The position numbers and the translations under genes are program-made. Positions 43,014 through 51,859 of a stretch of DNA of 52,871 nucleotides are shown here, piece by piece (within the stretch, counting starts at the first letter, position 1; each line of letters begins with the position of its first letter). Origin of the DNA: Clostridium sp. MCC353 (GTDB lineage: Bacteria > Bacillota > Clostridia > Lachnospirales > Lachnospiraceae); assembly GCF_018785315.1 (NCBI RefSeq), contig NZ_WQPN01000049.1:1-52871 (forward strand), in the 5' to 3' direction. Under the pieces are notes generated by a model. That model saw only the letters and a program-made list of their open reading frames with translations, did no database searches and had not been told where the DNA came from.

Positions 43014-43739
43014 ATGACAGATAAAAAAAGATGGATGAAATGGCTGCTTTTCTGCGCGGCGGTTTTTTGTGCCGCGTATTTTTTGATTTCTGGCGAGGGA
43101 TTTTTTAACATCAAGCGTGAAGGCATTTTCAAAAATGCCTTCACGCTTGATGTTAAAAATGTGGATGCACCTGTCGTAAAAGAGCAAAAACTGGTAGCTC
43201 TGACCTTTGACGACGGCCCTCACCCCCAATATACCAAACGTCTCCTGGAAGGATTAAAAAAGCGCAATGTAAAAGCAACCTTTTTTCTGATCGGAGCCAG
43301 CATAGACGGCAATGAAGAGATTGTCCGCCAGATGAAGGAGGACGGCCATCTGATTGGAAACCACAGCCACACCCATGTGCAGTTAACCGCAGAGGATGCC
43401 CAAAAGGCCTGTGAGGAAATTGACATGACCAACCGCAAGATCTACGAAATCACTGGTGAATATCCAACATACATCCGCCCTCCCTATGGTTCCTGGAGCG
43501 AAGAATTGGAGTGCATGGTGCCCATGACCGTGGTTTTGTGGGATATCGACCCTCTCGACTGGAAATACCAGAGTTCCCAGAGGGTGACAAAGCACATTTT
43601 AAAATATGTGGAGGACAACAGCATTATACTCCTCCACGATGTTTATGGAAGTTCCGTAGATGCGGCGCTGGAAGTCATTGACACACTGACGGCGCAGGGA
43701 TATACTTTTGTTACAGTAGATGAATTGTTAATCGATTGA
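43014..43739 (+). CDS. Polysaccharide deacetylase (NodB domain), membrane-anchored
   Basis: 241 residues. An N-terminal membrane anchor (WMKWLLFCAAVFCAAYFLI) is followed by a linker containing the palindrome-encoded NIKREGIFKNAFTLDVK, then a NodB domain. Catalytic and metal residues are seen in LTFDDGPHP, HSHTHVQL (HxxxH), RPPYGSW and the C-terminal LLHDVYGS. It probably deacetylates peptidoglycan or another surface glycan. Start at 43014; the ribosome site is weak (AGTGGA). The 58-bp palindrome in the linker is the odd feature. Confidence 0.9.
   Translation: MTDKKRWMKWLLFCAAVFCAAYFLISGEGFFNIKREGIFKNAFTLDVKNVDAPVVKEQKLVALTFDDGPHPQYTKRLLEGLKKRNVKATFFLIGASIDGNEEIVRQMKEDGHLIGNHSHTHVQLTAEDAQKACEEIDMTNRKIYEITGEYPTYIRPPYGSWSEELECMVPMTVVLWDIDPLDWKYQSSQRVTKHILKYVEDNSIILLHDVYGSSVDAALEVIDTLTAQGYTFVTVDELLID
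43102..43159. repeat. Perfect 28-bp-arm palindrome inside a coding sequence
   Basis: Arms 43102-43129 and 43132-43159 are exact complements with only CA between. The segment encodes linker residues of the deacetylase in the plus frame. On the minus strand the aligned frame encodes almost the same peptide (NIKREGIFENAFTLDVK). A hairpin this long early in an mRNA is unusual. Confidence 0.95.
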
Positions 43740-43767
43740 CTGCGTCAGAAGATAAGGATTGGTGAAC

Positions 43768-45096
43768 ATGGATTTATTTGATTATATGAGAAGCAATACG
43801 ATGGAAACAGAATCGCCTCTGGCTTCCAGACTGAGACCGTCCACCCTGGATGAAGTGGTGGGGCAGAAGCATATTATTGGTAAGGATAAACTTCTATACC
43901 GGGCAATCCAGGCCGATAAGCTGGGATCAATTATTTTTTACGGACCGCCCGGAACGGGAAAGACCACGTTGGCTAAAGTGATAGCCAATACCACAAGCGC
44001 TGATTTCCGCCAGCTCAATGCCACGGTGGCCGGGAAAAAGGACATGGAAGATGTGGTGAAAGCGGCCAAGGATTCTCTGGGGATGTATGGAAGGAAAACC
44101 ATATTATTTGTGGATGAGATTCATAGGTTTAATAAAAGCCAGCAGGATTATCTGCTGCCCTTTGTTGAGGACGGCACGCTGATCCTGATCGGGGCGACTA
44201 CGGAGAATCCATATTTTGAAGTGAACGGGGCTTTGATTTCCAGATCCCGTATATTTGAGTTGAAAGCACTGGAAAAAGACGATATTAAAGAGCTGATCCA
44301 CAGGGCCGTTTATGATATGGATAAGGGAATGGGAAGCTACGGAGCGGTGATCGACGAGGATGCCATGGAATTTTTGGCCGACGTGGCTAACGGAGACGCC
44401 CGGGCGGCGCTGAATGCGGTGGAACTGGGCATTCTCACCACGGAGCGCAGTGCGGATGGTAAAATCCACATTGACATTGATGTGGCCCAGGAATGTATTC
44501 AGAAGCGTGTGGTTCGTTATGATAAAGATGGGGACAACCATTATGATACGATTTCTGCATTTATTAAGAGCATGAGGGGATCGGACCCGGATGCGGCGGT
44601 CTATTATCTGGCCCGGATGCTCTATGCGGGAGAGGATATAAAATTCATAGCCCGGAGAATTATGATATGCGCTTCTGAGGATGTGGGAAATGCAGATCCT
44701 CAGGCCCTGACCGTGGCGGTCAGCGCGTCTCAGGCGGTGGAGAGAATCGGAATGCCGGAAGCGCAGATCATCCTGTCCCAGGCAGTGCTCTATGTGGCCA
44801 CTGCGCCTAAAAGCAATTCTGCAGTCATGGCCATAGACGGGGCGATGAATGCGGTGCGGACACAGAAAACGATGCCGGTTCCGGTTCATCTCCAGGACAA
44901 GCACTATAAAGGGGCGGAGAAATTAGGCCATGGAGCAGGCTATAAATATGCCCATGACTATCCAAACCATTACGTGGACCAGCAGTATCTGCCGGACGGA
45001 ATGGAAAGAGGATGCTTTTACCATCCATCAGAAAATGGCTATGAAAAGAAAATTAAGGATCATATGTCTTTTCTTTTGGGGAAAAGTGGGTTATAA
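43768..45096 (+). CDS. Replication-associated recombination protein A (RarA/MgsA)
   Basis: A 442-residue AAA+ ATPase. SRLRPSTLDEVVGQKHIIG at the N-terminus, Walker A IIFYGPPGTGKTT, Walker B LFVDEIHRFNKSQQD, sensor 1 GATTENP and the C-terminal tetramerisation domain (MRGSDPDAAVYYLARML) are all present. It acts at stalled replication forks. ATG at 43768 with AAGGA 9 bp upstream; the in-frame TTG at 43759 is not needed. Confidence 0.95.
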   Translation: MDLFDYMRSNTMETESPLASRLRPSTLDEVVGQKHIIGKDKLLYRAIQADKLGSIIFYGPPGTGKTTLAKVIANTTSADFRQLNATVAGKKDMEDVVKAAKDSLGMYGRKTILFVDEIHRFNKSQQDYLLPFVEDGTLILIGATTENPYFEVNGALISRSRIFELKALEKDDIKELIHRAVYDMDKGMGSYGAVIDEDAMEFLADVANGDARAALNAVELGILTTERSADGKIHIDIDVAQECIQKRVVRYDKDGDNHYDTISAFIKSMRGSDPDAAVYYLARMLYAGEDIKFIARRIMICASEDVGNADPQALTVAVSASQAVERIGMPEAQIILSQAVLYVATAPKSNSAVMAIDGAMNAVRTQKTMPVPVHLQDKHYKGAEKLGHGAGYKYAHDYPNHYVDQQYLPDGMERGCFYHPSENGYEKKIKDHMSFLLGKSGL

Positions 45097-45109
45097 TACA
45101 AGCAATACC

Positions 45110-45140
45110 TGAGTTTCCGCGCTTTTGCCGCGGAAACTCA
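45110..45140. terminator. Hairpin after rarA
   Basis: A perfect 12-bp stem TGAGTTTCCGCG and complement with loop CTTTTGC, 14 bp after the stop codon, followed by ATAAAATAAAT. A weak U-tract, so it may be a partial terminator. The rest of the gap up to 45354 holds a possible rho promoter (TAGACA 45249, TATAGA 45273, 18-bp spacer). Confidence 0.6.
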
Positions 45141-45354
45141 ATAAAATAAATGTTGCAGTTCAGGACGGCGGGAAAATCGGAAGAACATCCGATGCCTCTT
45201 GACCGGCTTTTCCAGTGAAGAAGATGAGCCGCTGCGGACAGCTGCAAATAGACAATAAAAGATAAGCTGCACTATAGAATTATCTAATATGTATCTAAAT
45301 TTTCTTAAAAAAAATCCCAGGATAAAAGCATGACAGATTGAAAGGAAAGTAGAA

Positions 45355-46953
45355 ATGAGAGAAAAATTAAAAACACTGCCATTGGCCGAGTTAAGGGAAT
45401 TAGCCAAGAGCCAGGGTATAAAAGGAATCAGCACGATGAAAAAAGCCGATTTGATAGACGTATTGTGCGAGACCGCAGAACAAAACCAATCCAAGGAAGA
45501 TAACGCCGCTCCGGCGGTAAAAGCTCCTGCAGCCCAGGAAAGCAATTCATTCAGACAGAATGACACCGCGCCTTCAAGACAGAGTGATTTTGCGCCTGCA
45601 CGGCAGAGTGACTATACGCCTGCCCGGCAGAACGATTCCACACCTGTCAGACAGGGGGATTCCGCATCGCCCAGACAGGGATATAACAAAAATATACGCA
45701 CCAATGTAAATGCAGGCGGCACCAGGACGGATGCCAGGAATGATGGCCGCAGTGACAGCCGCCAGCCGGCAGTCCGCAGTGAAGCCAAAGTGGATATCAC
45801 GCCACAGGAACTTCAGGAATTGGACAGCGGCATGCTGGCAGAGGGAATTCTGGAAGTGATGCCGGACGGATTCGGATTCATACGGTGTGAGAACTTCCTT
45901 CCCGGAGAGAACGACGTCTATGTGGCTCCCTCACAGATCCGCCGTTTTAATATGAAAACAGGAGATATCATCCAGGGCAGCCGCAGGGTGAAGACCGCGA
46001 CTGAGAAATTTGCGGCCCTGTTATATGTGAAAACCATCAACGGATATCCCACCTATGTGGTAGAAAAACGTCCTAATTTTGAAAATTTAACTCCTATTTT
46101 TCCAAATGTAAGGCTTCATATGGAAACGCCGGGAAGAACTACCACAGCCATGCGTGTTTTGGACCTGCTCTCTCCGATTGGAAAGGGACAGCGAGGTATG
46201 ATCGTGTCCCCGCCAAAAGCAGGAAAAACCACACTGTTAAAACAGGTGGCAAAAGCGGTGACCACCAATCACCCGGATATGCATTTGATTATTCTGCTGA
46301 TCGACGAGCGTCCTGAGGAGGTTACGGACATCAGAGAAGCGATTGTGGGTCCTAATGTAGAGGTGATTTATTCTACTTTTGACGAGCTGCCGGAGAGACA
46401 CAAAAGGGTTTCAGAAATGGTAATTGAACGCGCAAAACGTCTGGTGGAACATGGAAGGGATGTCATTATCCTTTTGGACAGCATTACCCGTCTGGCGAGG
46501 GCTTATAACCTGACAGTCGCGCCCAGCGGAAGGACTTTATCGGGCGGTCTTGACCCGGCGGCCCTTCACATGCCTAAGCGTTTCTTCGGTGCGGCCAGGA
46601 ACATGAGGGAAGGCGGCAGCTTAACGATTTTGGCAACCGCCCTTGTGGATACGGGCAGCCGTATGGACGACGTGATTTATGAGGAATTCAAGGGAACCGG
46701 CAACATGGAACTGGTATTGGACAGAAAGCTTTCAGAGAAGAGAATCTTCCCTGCCATTGACATATTAAAATCAGGAACCAGACGGGATGACCTGCTTCTT
46801 ACGGATGAAGAGCGGGAGGCTGTGGATGTGATCCGCAAGGCGACCAATACCCTGAAACCGGAAGATGCGGTTGAAAAGATCCTGGATTTGTTTGCGAGGA
46901 CGAAGAACAATAAAGAGTTTGTGGAAAACTCAAAAAAGATCCGTTTTTTCTAA
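45355..46953 (+). CDS. Transcription termination factor Rho
   Basis: 532 residues, longer than the E. coli protein (419). The N-terminal Rho_N helix bundle ([20 protein letters not shown]) is followed by an insertion of about 85 residues rich in Arg, Gln, Asp and Ser with loose 10-residue repeats ([13 protein letters not shown]). Next are the cold-shock-like RNA-binding domain ([19 protein letters not shown]) and the hexameric ATPase with Walker [13 protein letters not shown]. Insertions of this type are typical of clostridial Rho. GAAAGG ribosome site. Confidence 0.96.
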   Translation: MREKLKTLPLAELRELAKSQGIKGISTMKKADLIDVLCETAEQNQSKEDNAAPAVKAPAAQESNSFRQNDTAPSRQSDFAPARQSDYTPARQNDSTPVRQGDSASPRQGYNKNIRTNVNAGGTRTDARNDGRSDSRQPAVRSEAKVDITPQELQELDSGMLAEGILEVMPDGFGFIRCENFLPGENDVYVAPSQIRRFNMKTGDIIQGSRRVKTATEKFAALLYVKTINGYPTYVVEKRPNFENLTPIFPNVRLHMETPGRTTTAMRVLDLLSPIGKGQRGMIVSPPKAGKTTLLKQVAKAVTTNHPDMHLIILLIDERPEEVTDIREAIVGPNVEVIYSTFDELPERHKRVSEMVIERAKRLVEHGRDVIILLDSITRLARAYNLTVAPSGRTLSGGLDPAALHMPKRFFGAARNMREGGSLTILATALVDTGSRMDDVIYEEFKGTGNMELVLDRKLSEKRIFPAIDILKSGTRRDDLLLTDEEREAVDVIRKATNTLKPEDAVEKILDLFARTKNNKEFVENSKKIRFF

Positions 46954-46972
46954 GGATTTGAGCATATTAGAC

Positions 46973-47001
46973 TTGCAAAGGAAATTATTCTATGATATAC
47001 T
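46973..47001 (+). promoter_or_regulatory. Promoter of rpmE
   Basis: TTGCAA (46973-46978), a 17-bp spacer and TATACT (46996-47001), about 100 bp upstream of the rpmE start. Confidence 0.65.
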
Positions 47002-47104
47002 TGTTAAGCTGTTTGTAAGACGAGACGTGGTTTTAACAGTTCAAATAGCGATTGTTAGATGATCACAGAACAATATAATTTATGAGATTTGAGAGGTGAA
47101 TATC

Positions 47105-47311
47105 ATGAGAGAAGGAATCCATCCAGCATACTATCAGGCAAAGGTTGTATGTAACTGTGGCAATGAATTTGTAACAGGTTCTACAAAGAAGGACATCCAC
47201 GTAGAAGTTTGTTCCAAGTGTCATTCATTTTATACCGGTCAGCAGAAGGCTGCATCTGCACGTGGACGTATTGATAAGTTCAATCGTAAGTACGGTGTTA
47301 ATGCTCAGTAA
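47105..47311 (+). CDS. 50S ribosomal protein L31
   Basis: A 68-residue L31 with the zinc-binding CNCG and CSKC pairs (C+ type) and the [17 protein letters not shown] start. ATG at 47105 after AGAGGTG. Confidence 0.96.
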   Translation: MREGIHPAYYQAKVVCNCGNEFVTGSTKKDIHVEVCSKCHSFYTGQQKAASARGRIDKFNRKYGVNAQ

Positions 47312-47376
47312 TAGGGTTAATGACAGCTTGTGTATGCAAACTGTTTCATGCGAGGAAGACTTGCATAAAGGAAAAG

Positions 47377-47409
47377 ATGATGACCATGCCTGCATGCGTC
47401 ATCATTTTC
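47377..47409 (+). terminator. Terminator after rpmE
   Basis: Stem ATGATGAC/GTCATCAT with an inner CATGC/GCATG helix, followed by TTTTCTTTATT, which merges into the palindromic repeat. Confidence 0.7.
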
Positions 47410-47444
47410 TTTATTCCATAGGAAAATCCATCCTATGGAATAAA
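47410..47444. repeat. Palindromic terminator-like repeat, copy 3
   Basis: 14-bp arms TTTATTCCATAGGA and complement with a 7-nt loop. Compared with copies 1 and 2, the T-to-C change in the left arm is matched by A-to-G in the right arm, so pairing is conserved. Followed by CGCTCCGCTGTTATTC, a diverged form of the sequence after the other copies. Confidence 0.8.
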
Positions 47445-47493
47445 AACGCTCCGCTGTTATTCTCTTTGAAGTGAATTAGAAAGGTGGTTGCAG

Positions 47494-48462
47494 ATGAAAT
47501 ATTCTGGAATTGGCGGTCAGGCCGTGATCGAAGGCATAATGATGAAAAACAAGCAGAATTATGCTACGGCAGTACGTAAGCCAGATGGTGAGATTGAGGT
47601 TTCAAAGGATACCTATGTCAGTATGACTGAGAAGGTTAAATTTTTCTCACTGCCATTTATTAGGGGGATTTTCAGCTTTGTTGATTCTATGATATTGGGT
47701 ATGAAGACATTGACTTTTTCAGCCAGCTTTTTTGAGGATGACGAGGAATCGGAACCCGGAAGATTTGAGCTGTGGCTGAATAAGGTATTTGGGGAACGGT
47801 TGGAAAAGATGCTCATGACGGTTGTCATGGTATTTTCTGTTGTGATGGCCATAGGCATTTTTATGGTGCTTCCATTGCTGATATCGGGGGTGTTCAAGCG
47901 GTTTATTACATCTTCTACGGTTATGGCGATTATTGAAGGCTTGATCCGGATCAGCATATTTATCGTGTATATCAAGCTTATTTCCAATATGGAAGATATT
48001 AAACGCACCTTTATGTATCACGGCGCGGAACATAAATGCATCAACTGCATAGAACACGGGCTTCCCCTGAACGTAGAGAACGTGAGGAAAAGTTCAAAAC
48101 AGCATAAACGCTGCGGAACCAGTTTTCTGATCATCGTTATGATCATCAGCATCCTGTTCTTCATGGTGATCAGGGTGGATAACGTATGGCTGAAGATTCT
48201 CAGCCGGATCGTTCTCATTCCTGTAATCGCAGGAGTGTCCTATGAATTTCTGCGGCTTGCGGGCCGGAGTGATTCGAAACTCGTTAATCTGCTCAGCAAG
48301 CCGGGAATGTGGATGCAGAATATGACCACAAAGGAACCGGATGACAGCATGATCGAGGTGGCCATTGCCGCCGTAGAAACCGTATTTGACTGGAAGGAAT
48401 ATCTGACAGAGAATTTCCCGGAGAATGACTATGGATTTGACGCTACAAGGGCTGCTGGATGA
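47494..48462 (+). CDS. DUF1385 family membrane protein (YqhQ-like)
   Basis: 322 residues. The N-terminal GIGGQAVIEGIMMKNKQNYAT signature of DUF1385 is followed by four or more membrane segments (about 110-135, 150-175, 212-232, 240-265). The conserved MYHGAEHKCINCIEHG has possible metal-binding His and Cys residues. Start taken at 47494, 6 bp after AAGGTGG. The order rpmE-DUF1385-prmC-prfA is conserved in clostridia. Function unknown. Confidence 0.92.
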   Translation: MKYSGIGGQAVIEGIMMKNKQNYATAVRKPDGEIEVSKDTYVSMTEKVKFFSLPFIRGIFSFVDSMILGMKTLTFSASFFEDDEESEPGRFELWLNKVFGERLEKMLMTVVMVFSVVMAIGIFMVLPLLISGVFKRFITSSTVMAIIEGLIRISIFIVYIKLISNMEDIKRTFMYHGAEHKCINCIEHGLPLNVENVRKSSKQHKRCGTSFLIIVMIISILFFMVIRVDNVWLKILSRIVLIPVIAGVSYEFLRLAGRSDSKLVNLLSKPGMWMQNMTTKEPDDSMIEVAIAAVETVFDWKEYLTENFPENDYGFDATRAAG

Positions 48463-49303
48463 TGCGGCAGAACAATTAAAAAATGCAGGGGTGCCGGATG
48501 CGGCATTGGATGCCAGGCTTCTTCTGTTTTTTGTTTTTGATCTGGATATGACCCGGTGGTTGATGGAGAGAAACAGGATCTTGGTGGAACATGACCGGGA
48601 GAAGGCAGAGGAATACCGCAGGCTTGTGGGCTTGCGGGGAATGAGGATTCCCTTACAGCATTTGACCGGCAGCCAGGAGTTCATGGGATTGGAGTTCATG
48701 GTGAACCGCCATGTGCTGATTCCGAGACAGGATACGGAAACCCTGGTTGAACAGGTTTTAAAGGATCATCCGGATCAGAACCTGGCCCTGCTCGATATGT
48801 GTACGGGATCCGGCTGCATTGCGGTCAGTCTGGCGGTTTTAGGCGGTTACCGGGAGGTGGTGGCCGTGGATATCTCGGCGGACGCGCTGGCGGTGGCTGA
48901 ACACAATGCCAGGCGGCTCTGCAAAAAGGAAGGCCAGATTTCTTTTATCAGAAGTGATTTATTTGAACATTTGCCGGAAGGCAGGCAGTTTGATATTATT
49001 GTTTCCAATCCCCCCTATATTCCGAGTGAAGTGATCGGGGGGCTGGAACCGGAAGTCAGGGATCATGAACCGGCTCTGGCTCTTGACGGTACGGAGGACG
49101 GCCTGTATTTTTACCGGAAACTGGCCGGGGAATGCCGAAAGTATTTAAAGCCCGGCGGCAGTATTTATTTTGAAATCGGCTGGGATCAGGCAGATGATGT
49201 GGGCGGTCTGCTGGCCGATGCCGGTTTTACCCGGATTGTAACAGTGAAGGATTTACCGGGGCTGGACCGTGTGGTGAAGGCGACGGCCGGTGATTGTGAT
49301 TAG
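48431..49303 (+). CDS. Release factor N5-glutamine methyltransferase PrmC
   Basis: 290 residues. An N-terminal helical bundle precedes a class I methyltransferase with SAM motif [16 protein letters not shown] and the catalytic NPPY in [12 protein letters not shown]. It methylates the GGQ glutamine of RF1 and RF2. It overlaps the DUF1385 gene. ATG at 48431 is 7 bp from GGAG, better than the ATG at 48425. Confidence 0.95.
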   Translation: MDLTLQGLLDDAAEQLKNAGVPDAALDARLLLFFVFDLDMTRWLMERNRILVEHDREKAEEYRRLVGLRGMRIPLQHLTGSQEFMGLEFMVNRHVLIPRQDTETLVEQVLKDHPDQNLALLDMCTGSGCIAVSLAVLGGYREVVAVDISADALAVAEHNARRLCKKEGQISFIRSDLFEHLPEGRQFDIIVSNPPYIPSEVIGGLEPEVRDHEPALALDGTEDGLYFYRKLAGECRKYLKPGGSIYFEIGWDQADDVGGLLADAGFTRIVTVKDLPGLDRVVKATAGDCD

Positions 49304-49320
49304 ATAACCAGGAGGTTACC

Positions 49321-50394
49321 ATGTTTGATCGTTTAGATGATATTTTAATCCATTATGAAGAATTGATGCTGGAACTGAATAATCCGTCGGTTGCTGAGGA
49401 TCAGAACCGTTTCAGAAAGCTCATGAAGGAACAGGCTGATCTGGCTCCCATCGTGGAAGCTTATAAGGCTTATAAACAGGCAAAGCAGGATGTGGAAGAC
49501 AGCGTTGCCATGCTGGAAGAGGAATCCGATGAGGAGATGCGGGAACTGGCGAAAGAGGAATTATCGGATGCCAAAAGGAGGATCGAAGAACTGGAGCAGG
49601 AATTGAAGATCCTTCTGCTTCCCAAAGACCCTAATGACGACAAGAACATTATTTTGGAAATCCGCGCAGGTGCAGGCGGTGATGAGGCCGCTTTATTCGC
49701 TGCTGAATTATACCGCATGTATGTGAATTATTCAGAAAGCCAGCGCTGGAAAGTGGAACTGATCAGCGTCAATGAAAATGGAATCGGGGGCTTTAAAGAG
49801 GTTGTGGCCATGATTACCGGAAAAGGCGCTTATTCCAAGATGAAATACGAAAGCGGCGTGCACCGGGTACAGCGTGTGCCTGAGACAGAGAGCGGCGGAC
49901 GGATCCATACCTCCACGGCTACGGTTGCTGTTATGCCTGAAGCTGAGGAAGTGGATGTGGTGATTGAGGATAAGGACATCAGAATCGATGTTATGAGGGC
50001 ATCCGGAAACGGCGGCCAGTGTGTCAATACCACCGATTCCGCAGTCCGTTTAACCCATATCCCAACCGGAATCGTGATCTACAGCCAGACGGAAAAATCC
50101 CAGCTACAGAACAAGGAAAAGGCCTTCCGCCTGCTCCGTTCCAAGCTGTATGATATCGAACTGGAAAAACGCCAGAACGCGGAAGCGGATGAGAGAAGAA
50201 GCCAGATCGGTACGGGCGACAGGTCCGAGAAAATCCGTACTTACAACTTCCCTCAGGGGCGTGTGACGGATCATAGGATTAAGCTTACTCTGTATAAGAT
50301 CGATTCGATTATGAACGGGGATATTCAGGAATTGCTGGACAGCCTGATTGCCGCTGACCAGGCAGCGAAGCTGAGCCAGATGAATGAGCAATAA
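49321..50394 (+). CDS. Peptide chain release factor 1
   Basis: 357 residues. The stop-codon recognition region is [14 protein letters not shown] (PET tripeptide) and the catalytic motif is [19 protein letters not shown], the glutamine being the substrate of PrmC encoded just upstream. It reads UAA and UAG. CCAGGAGG upstream. Confidence 0.96.
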   Translation: MFDRLDDILIHYEELMLELNNPSVAEDQNRFRKLMKEQADLAPIVEAYKAYKQAKQDVEDSVAMLEEESDEEMRELAKEELSDAKRRIEELEQELKILLLPKDPNDDKNIILEIRAGAGGDEAALFAAELYRMYVNYSESQRWKVELISVNENGIGGFKEVVAMITGKGAYSKMKYESGVHRVQRVPETESGGRIHTSTATVAVMPEAEEVDVVIEDKDIRIDVMRASGNGGQCVNTTDSAVRLTHIPTGIVIYSQTEKSQLQNKEKAFRLLRSKLYDIELEKRQNAEADERRSQIGTGDRSEKIRTYNFPQGRVTDHRIKLTLYKIDSIMNGDIQELLDSLIAADQAAKLSQMNEQ

Positions 50395-50417
50395 GAGACT
50401 GCTGTTTCAAGCAGGGA

Positions 50418-50455
50418 TAAAAAATAGATCCGTATATGTGCGGATCTATTTTTTT
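50418..50455. terminator. Bidirectional terminator between prfA and the SARP gene
   Basis: A strong stem AAAAAATAGATCCG/CGGATCTATTTTTT with an 8-nt loop. A- and T-tracts on both sides serve the convergent prfA and regulator genes. Confidence 0.9.
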
Positions 50456-50464
50456 ACCTATTGT

Positions 50465-51670
50465 TTATTTGGGCTGTACTGCCTGCAGGGAATAGTTAAG
50501 AACTAAATCCTTGCGGGTATATTTTTTGCGGAAATTCTGGCTGATTCGTTTTAAAACCATCTCTCCATTTTCATAAGTGGAGGTGGGGAGCAGAATCATG
50601 TACTGGCTGACGCTGTAACGGCTGTAAACGTCTCCGCGGCGGAGGGAACGGCAGATTGCTGTATTCAGTTCGTCCATGGCCTTCGTTAAAACCGACTGTT
50701 TCAGAAGATTTCCATTGATATCGGTAATGGTGAGCAGACAAAGGAAAATAGAATCACCTGTACGCTCAATGGCACGGCTCTCCAACTGGTAAATATCCCG
50801 GAATACTGCGTATTCGCAGTAAAAAGCGCCGCTCACATTGGAATCTTCGCGCAGAATGTCCTGAATGGCTGTTAAATCCGTTGTAATTCCATGTTTGGTA
50901 TCCCGGATGATATTATACAGTTCTTTCAGGTGTGCGGATGGGGTGATGGCAAATTCATTATAGAACATATCAACCGTGTGGTTATAATGCTCCATCGCGC
51001 TGTGCTGGTTTCCGCTTTTATACAGAGAATAAATCAAATTATAATGAAGGTTTTCATCAAACTGTTCGACGGCGATTGCCCGCTGGCAGATATCAATGAT
51101 TTTCTGGTAATTACCCTGAGATTTTAATATATCAACCGCCATTAAAACGATCTTTAAATATAAAGAATGATAATAGGTGCTGATAGGGACTACCCAGGAT
51201 TCCCATTCCGACTTAGGAAGAAAATCTCCCTTATAAATATCAATGGCATCCAGGCAGTAATCCAGCTGGTCCTCAGGATCGGTTTGCGAATCCAGGGCTT
51301 TGTTAGCCATCTGTTCAAAAAGGTCGGCGTCCACAACCGTTTCCATGTCCTTGGTCCAGGCATAGGAGCCCCGATGTAAGACAATGAGATTCTGGGGCGG
51401 GTAATCCAAAGGAGTAAGCAGTTTCCGGGACCGGAAGAGAAGGGTTTTCAAAGCCCCGCCGGGGTTGCTGCTTTCGTCATTGGACCAAATCAGTTCGATC
51501 AGCTCATTGGGAGGAATCTCCCGGTTGCGGAATGTGATCAGATATTCCAGCAGGCACCATGGCTTCTTCGATTGATTGCTGCTTTCATTGATCTTTTTAT
51601 CATTTATCGTAATGGAAAATTCGCCTAACATATTAACATAAACAGCAGGCTTTTTCGTCCCAATTTCCAT
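50465..51670 (-). CDS. SARP-like transcriptional activator with degenerate GGDEF tail
   Basis: 401 residues. An OmpR-type winged helix (VNMLGEFSITINDKK; KPWCLLEYLITFRNREIPP; about 10-100) is followed by a bacterial transcriptional activator domain of helical repeats (VVDADLFEQMANKAL... to about 250). The C-terminal 140 residues resemble a GGDEF domain that has lost its active site: RRGDVYSRYSVSQYMILLP has SVSQY where GGDEF should be. Start at 51670, 9 bp from GAGGAG, rather than the ATG at 51679 which abuts it. It diverges from the 51860 gene, whose promoter carries SARP-style repeats. The degenerate domain may bind a nucleotide signal; that is inference. Confidence 0.85.
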   Translation of the reverse strand: MEIGTKKPAVYVNMLGEFSITINDKKINESSNQSKKPWCLLEYLITFRNREIPPNELIELIWSNDESSNPGGALKTLLFRSRKLLTPLDYPPQNLIVLHRGSYAWTKDMETVVDADLFEQMANKALDSQTDPEDQLDYCLDAIDIYKGDFLPKSEWESWVVPISTYYHSLYLKIVLMAVDILKSQGNYQKIIDICQRAIAVEQFDENLHYNLIYSLYKSGNQHSAMEHYNHTVDMFYNEFAITPSAHLKELYNIIRDTKHGITTDLTAIQDILREDSNVSGAFYCEYAVFRDIYQLESRAIERTGDSIFLCLLTITDINGNLLKQSVLTKAMDELNTAICRSLRRGDVYSRYSVSQYMILLPTSTYENGEMVLKRISQNFRKKYTRKDLVLNYSLQAVQPK

Positions 51671-51714
51671 ATAATCCATCTCCTCACTTCAGGTAAACAC
51701 AATACGTTACATTG

Positions 51715-51743
51715 AGTATACGGAAAAAAAGTAAGATTGTCTA
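51715..51743 (-). promoter_or_regulatory. Promoter of the SARP-like gene
   Basis: On the minus strand TAGACA (51743-51738), a 17-bp spacer and TATACT (51720-51715). Confidence 0.75.
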
Positions 51744-51767
51744 GTGAAATTCAAAAAAAGATATGTA

Positions 51768-51800
51768 TGTAACCATTTTGTAACCGGTATGGTTTATAAT
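51768..51800 (+). promoter_or_regulatory. SARP-type heptamer repeats and -10 box
   Basis: TGTAACC (51768-51774), a 4-bp gap, TGTAACC (51779-51785), 9 bp, then TATAAT (51795-51800). There is no good -35 element. Streptomyces SARPs bind heptamers repeated every 11 bp, about 8 bp upstream of the -10, in place of a -35. The match in layout is close, and the adjacent gene encodes a SARP-like protein. Confidence 0.7.
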
Positions 51801-51859
51801 AAAAAATAATATGGATTAGTGGGTTAATAAACAAGTTATAGAAAGAAAAGGTGAAGCAG

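Noticed and set aside
42801-43229. A 142-codon minus-strand ORF sharing NIKREGIFENAFTLDVK with the deacetylase
   Set aside because: The shared peptide is the automatic result of the palindrome. The ORF has no ribosome site, covers a terminator and an intergenic region, and is antisense to a clear NodB gene.
44104-44904. A 266-codon minus-strand ORF inside rarA
   Set aside because: Shadow of a conserved gene with no family motifs.
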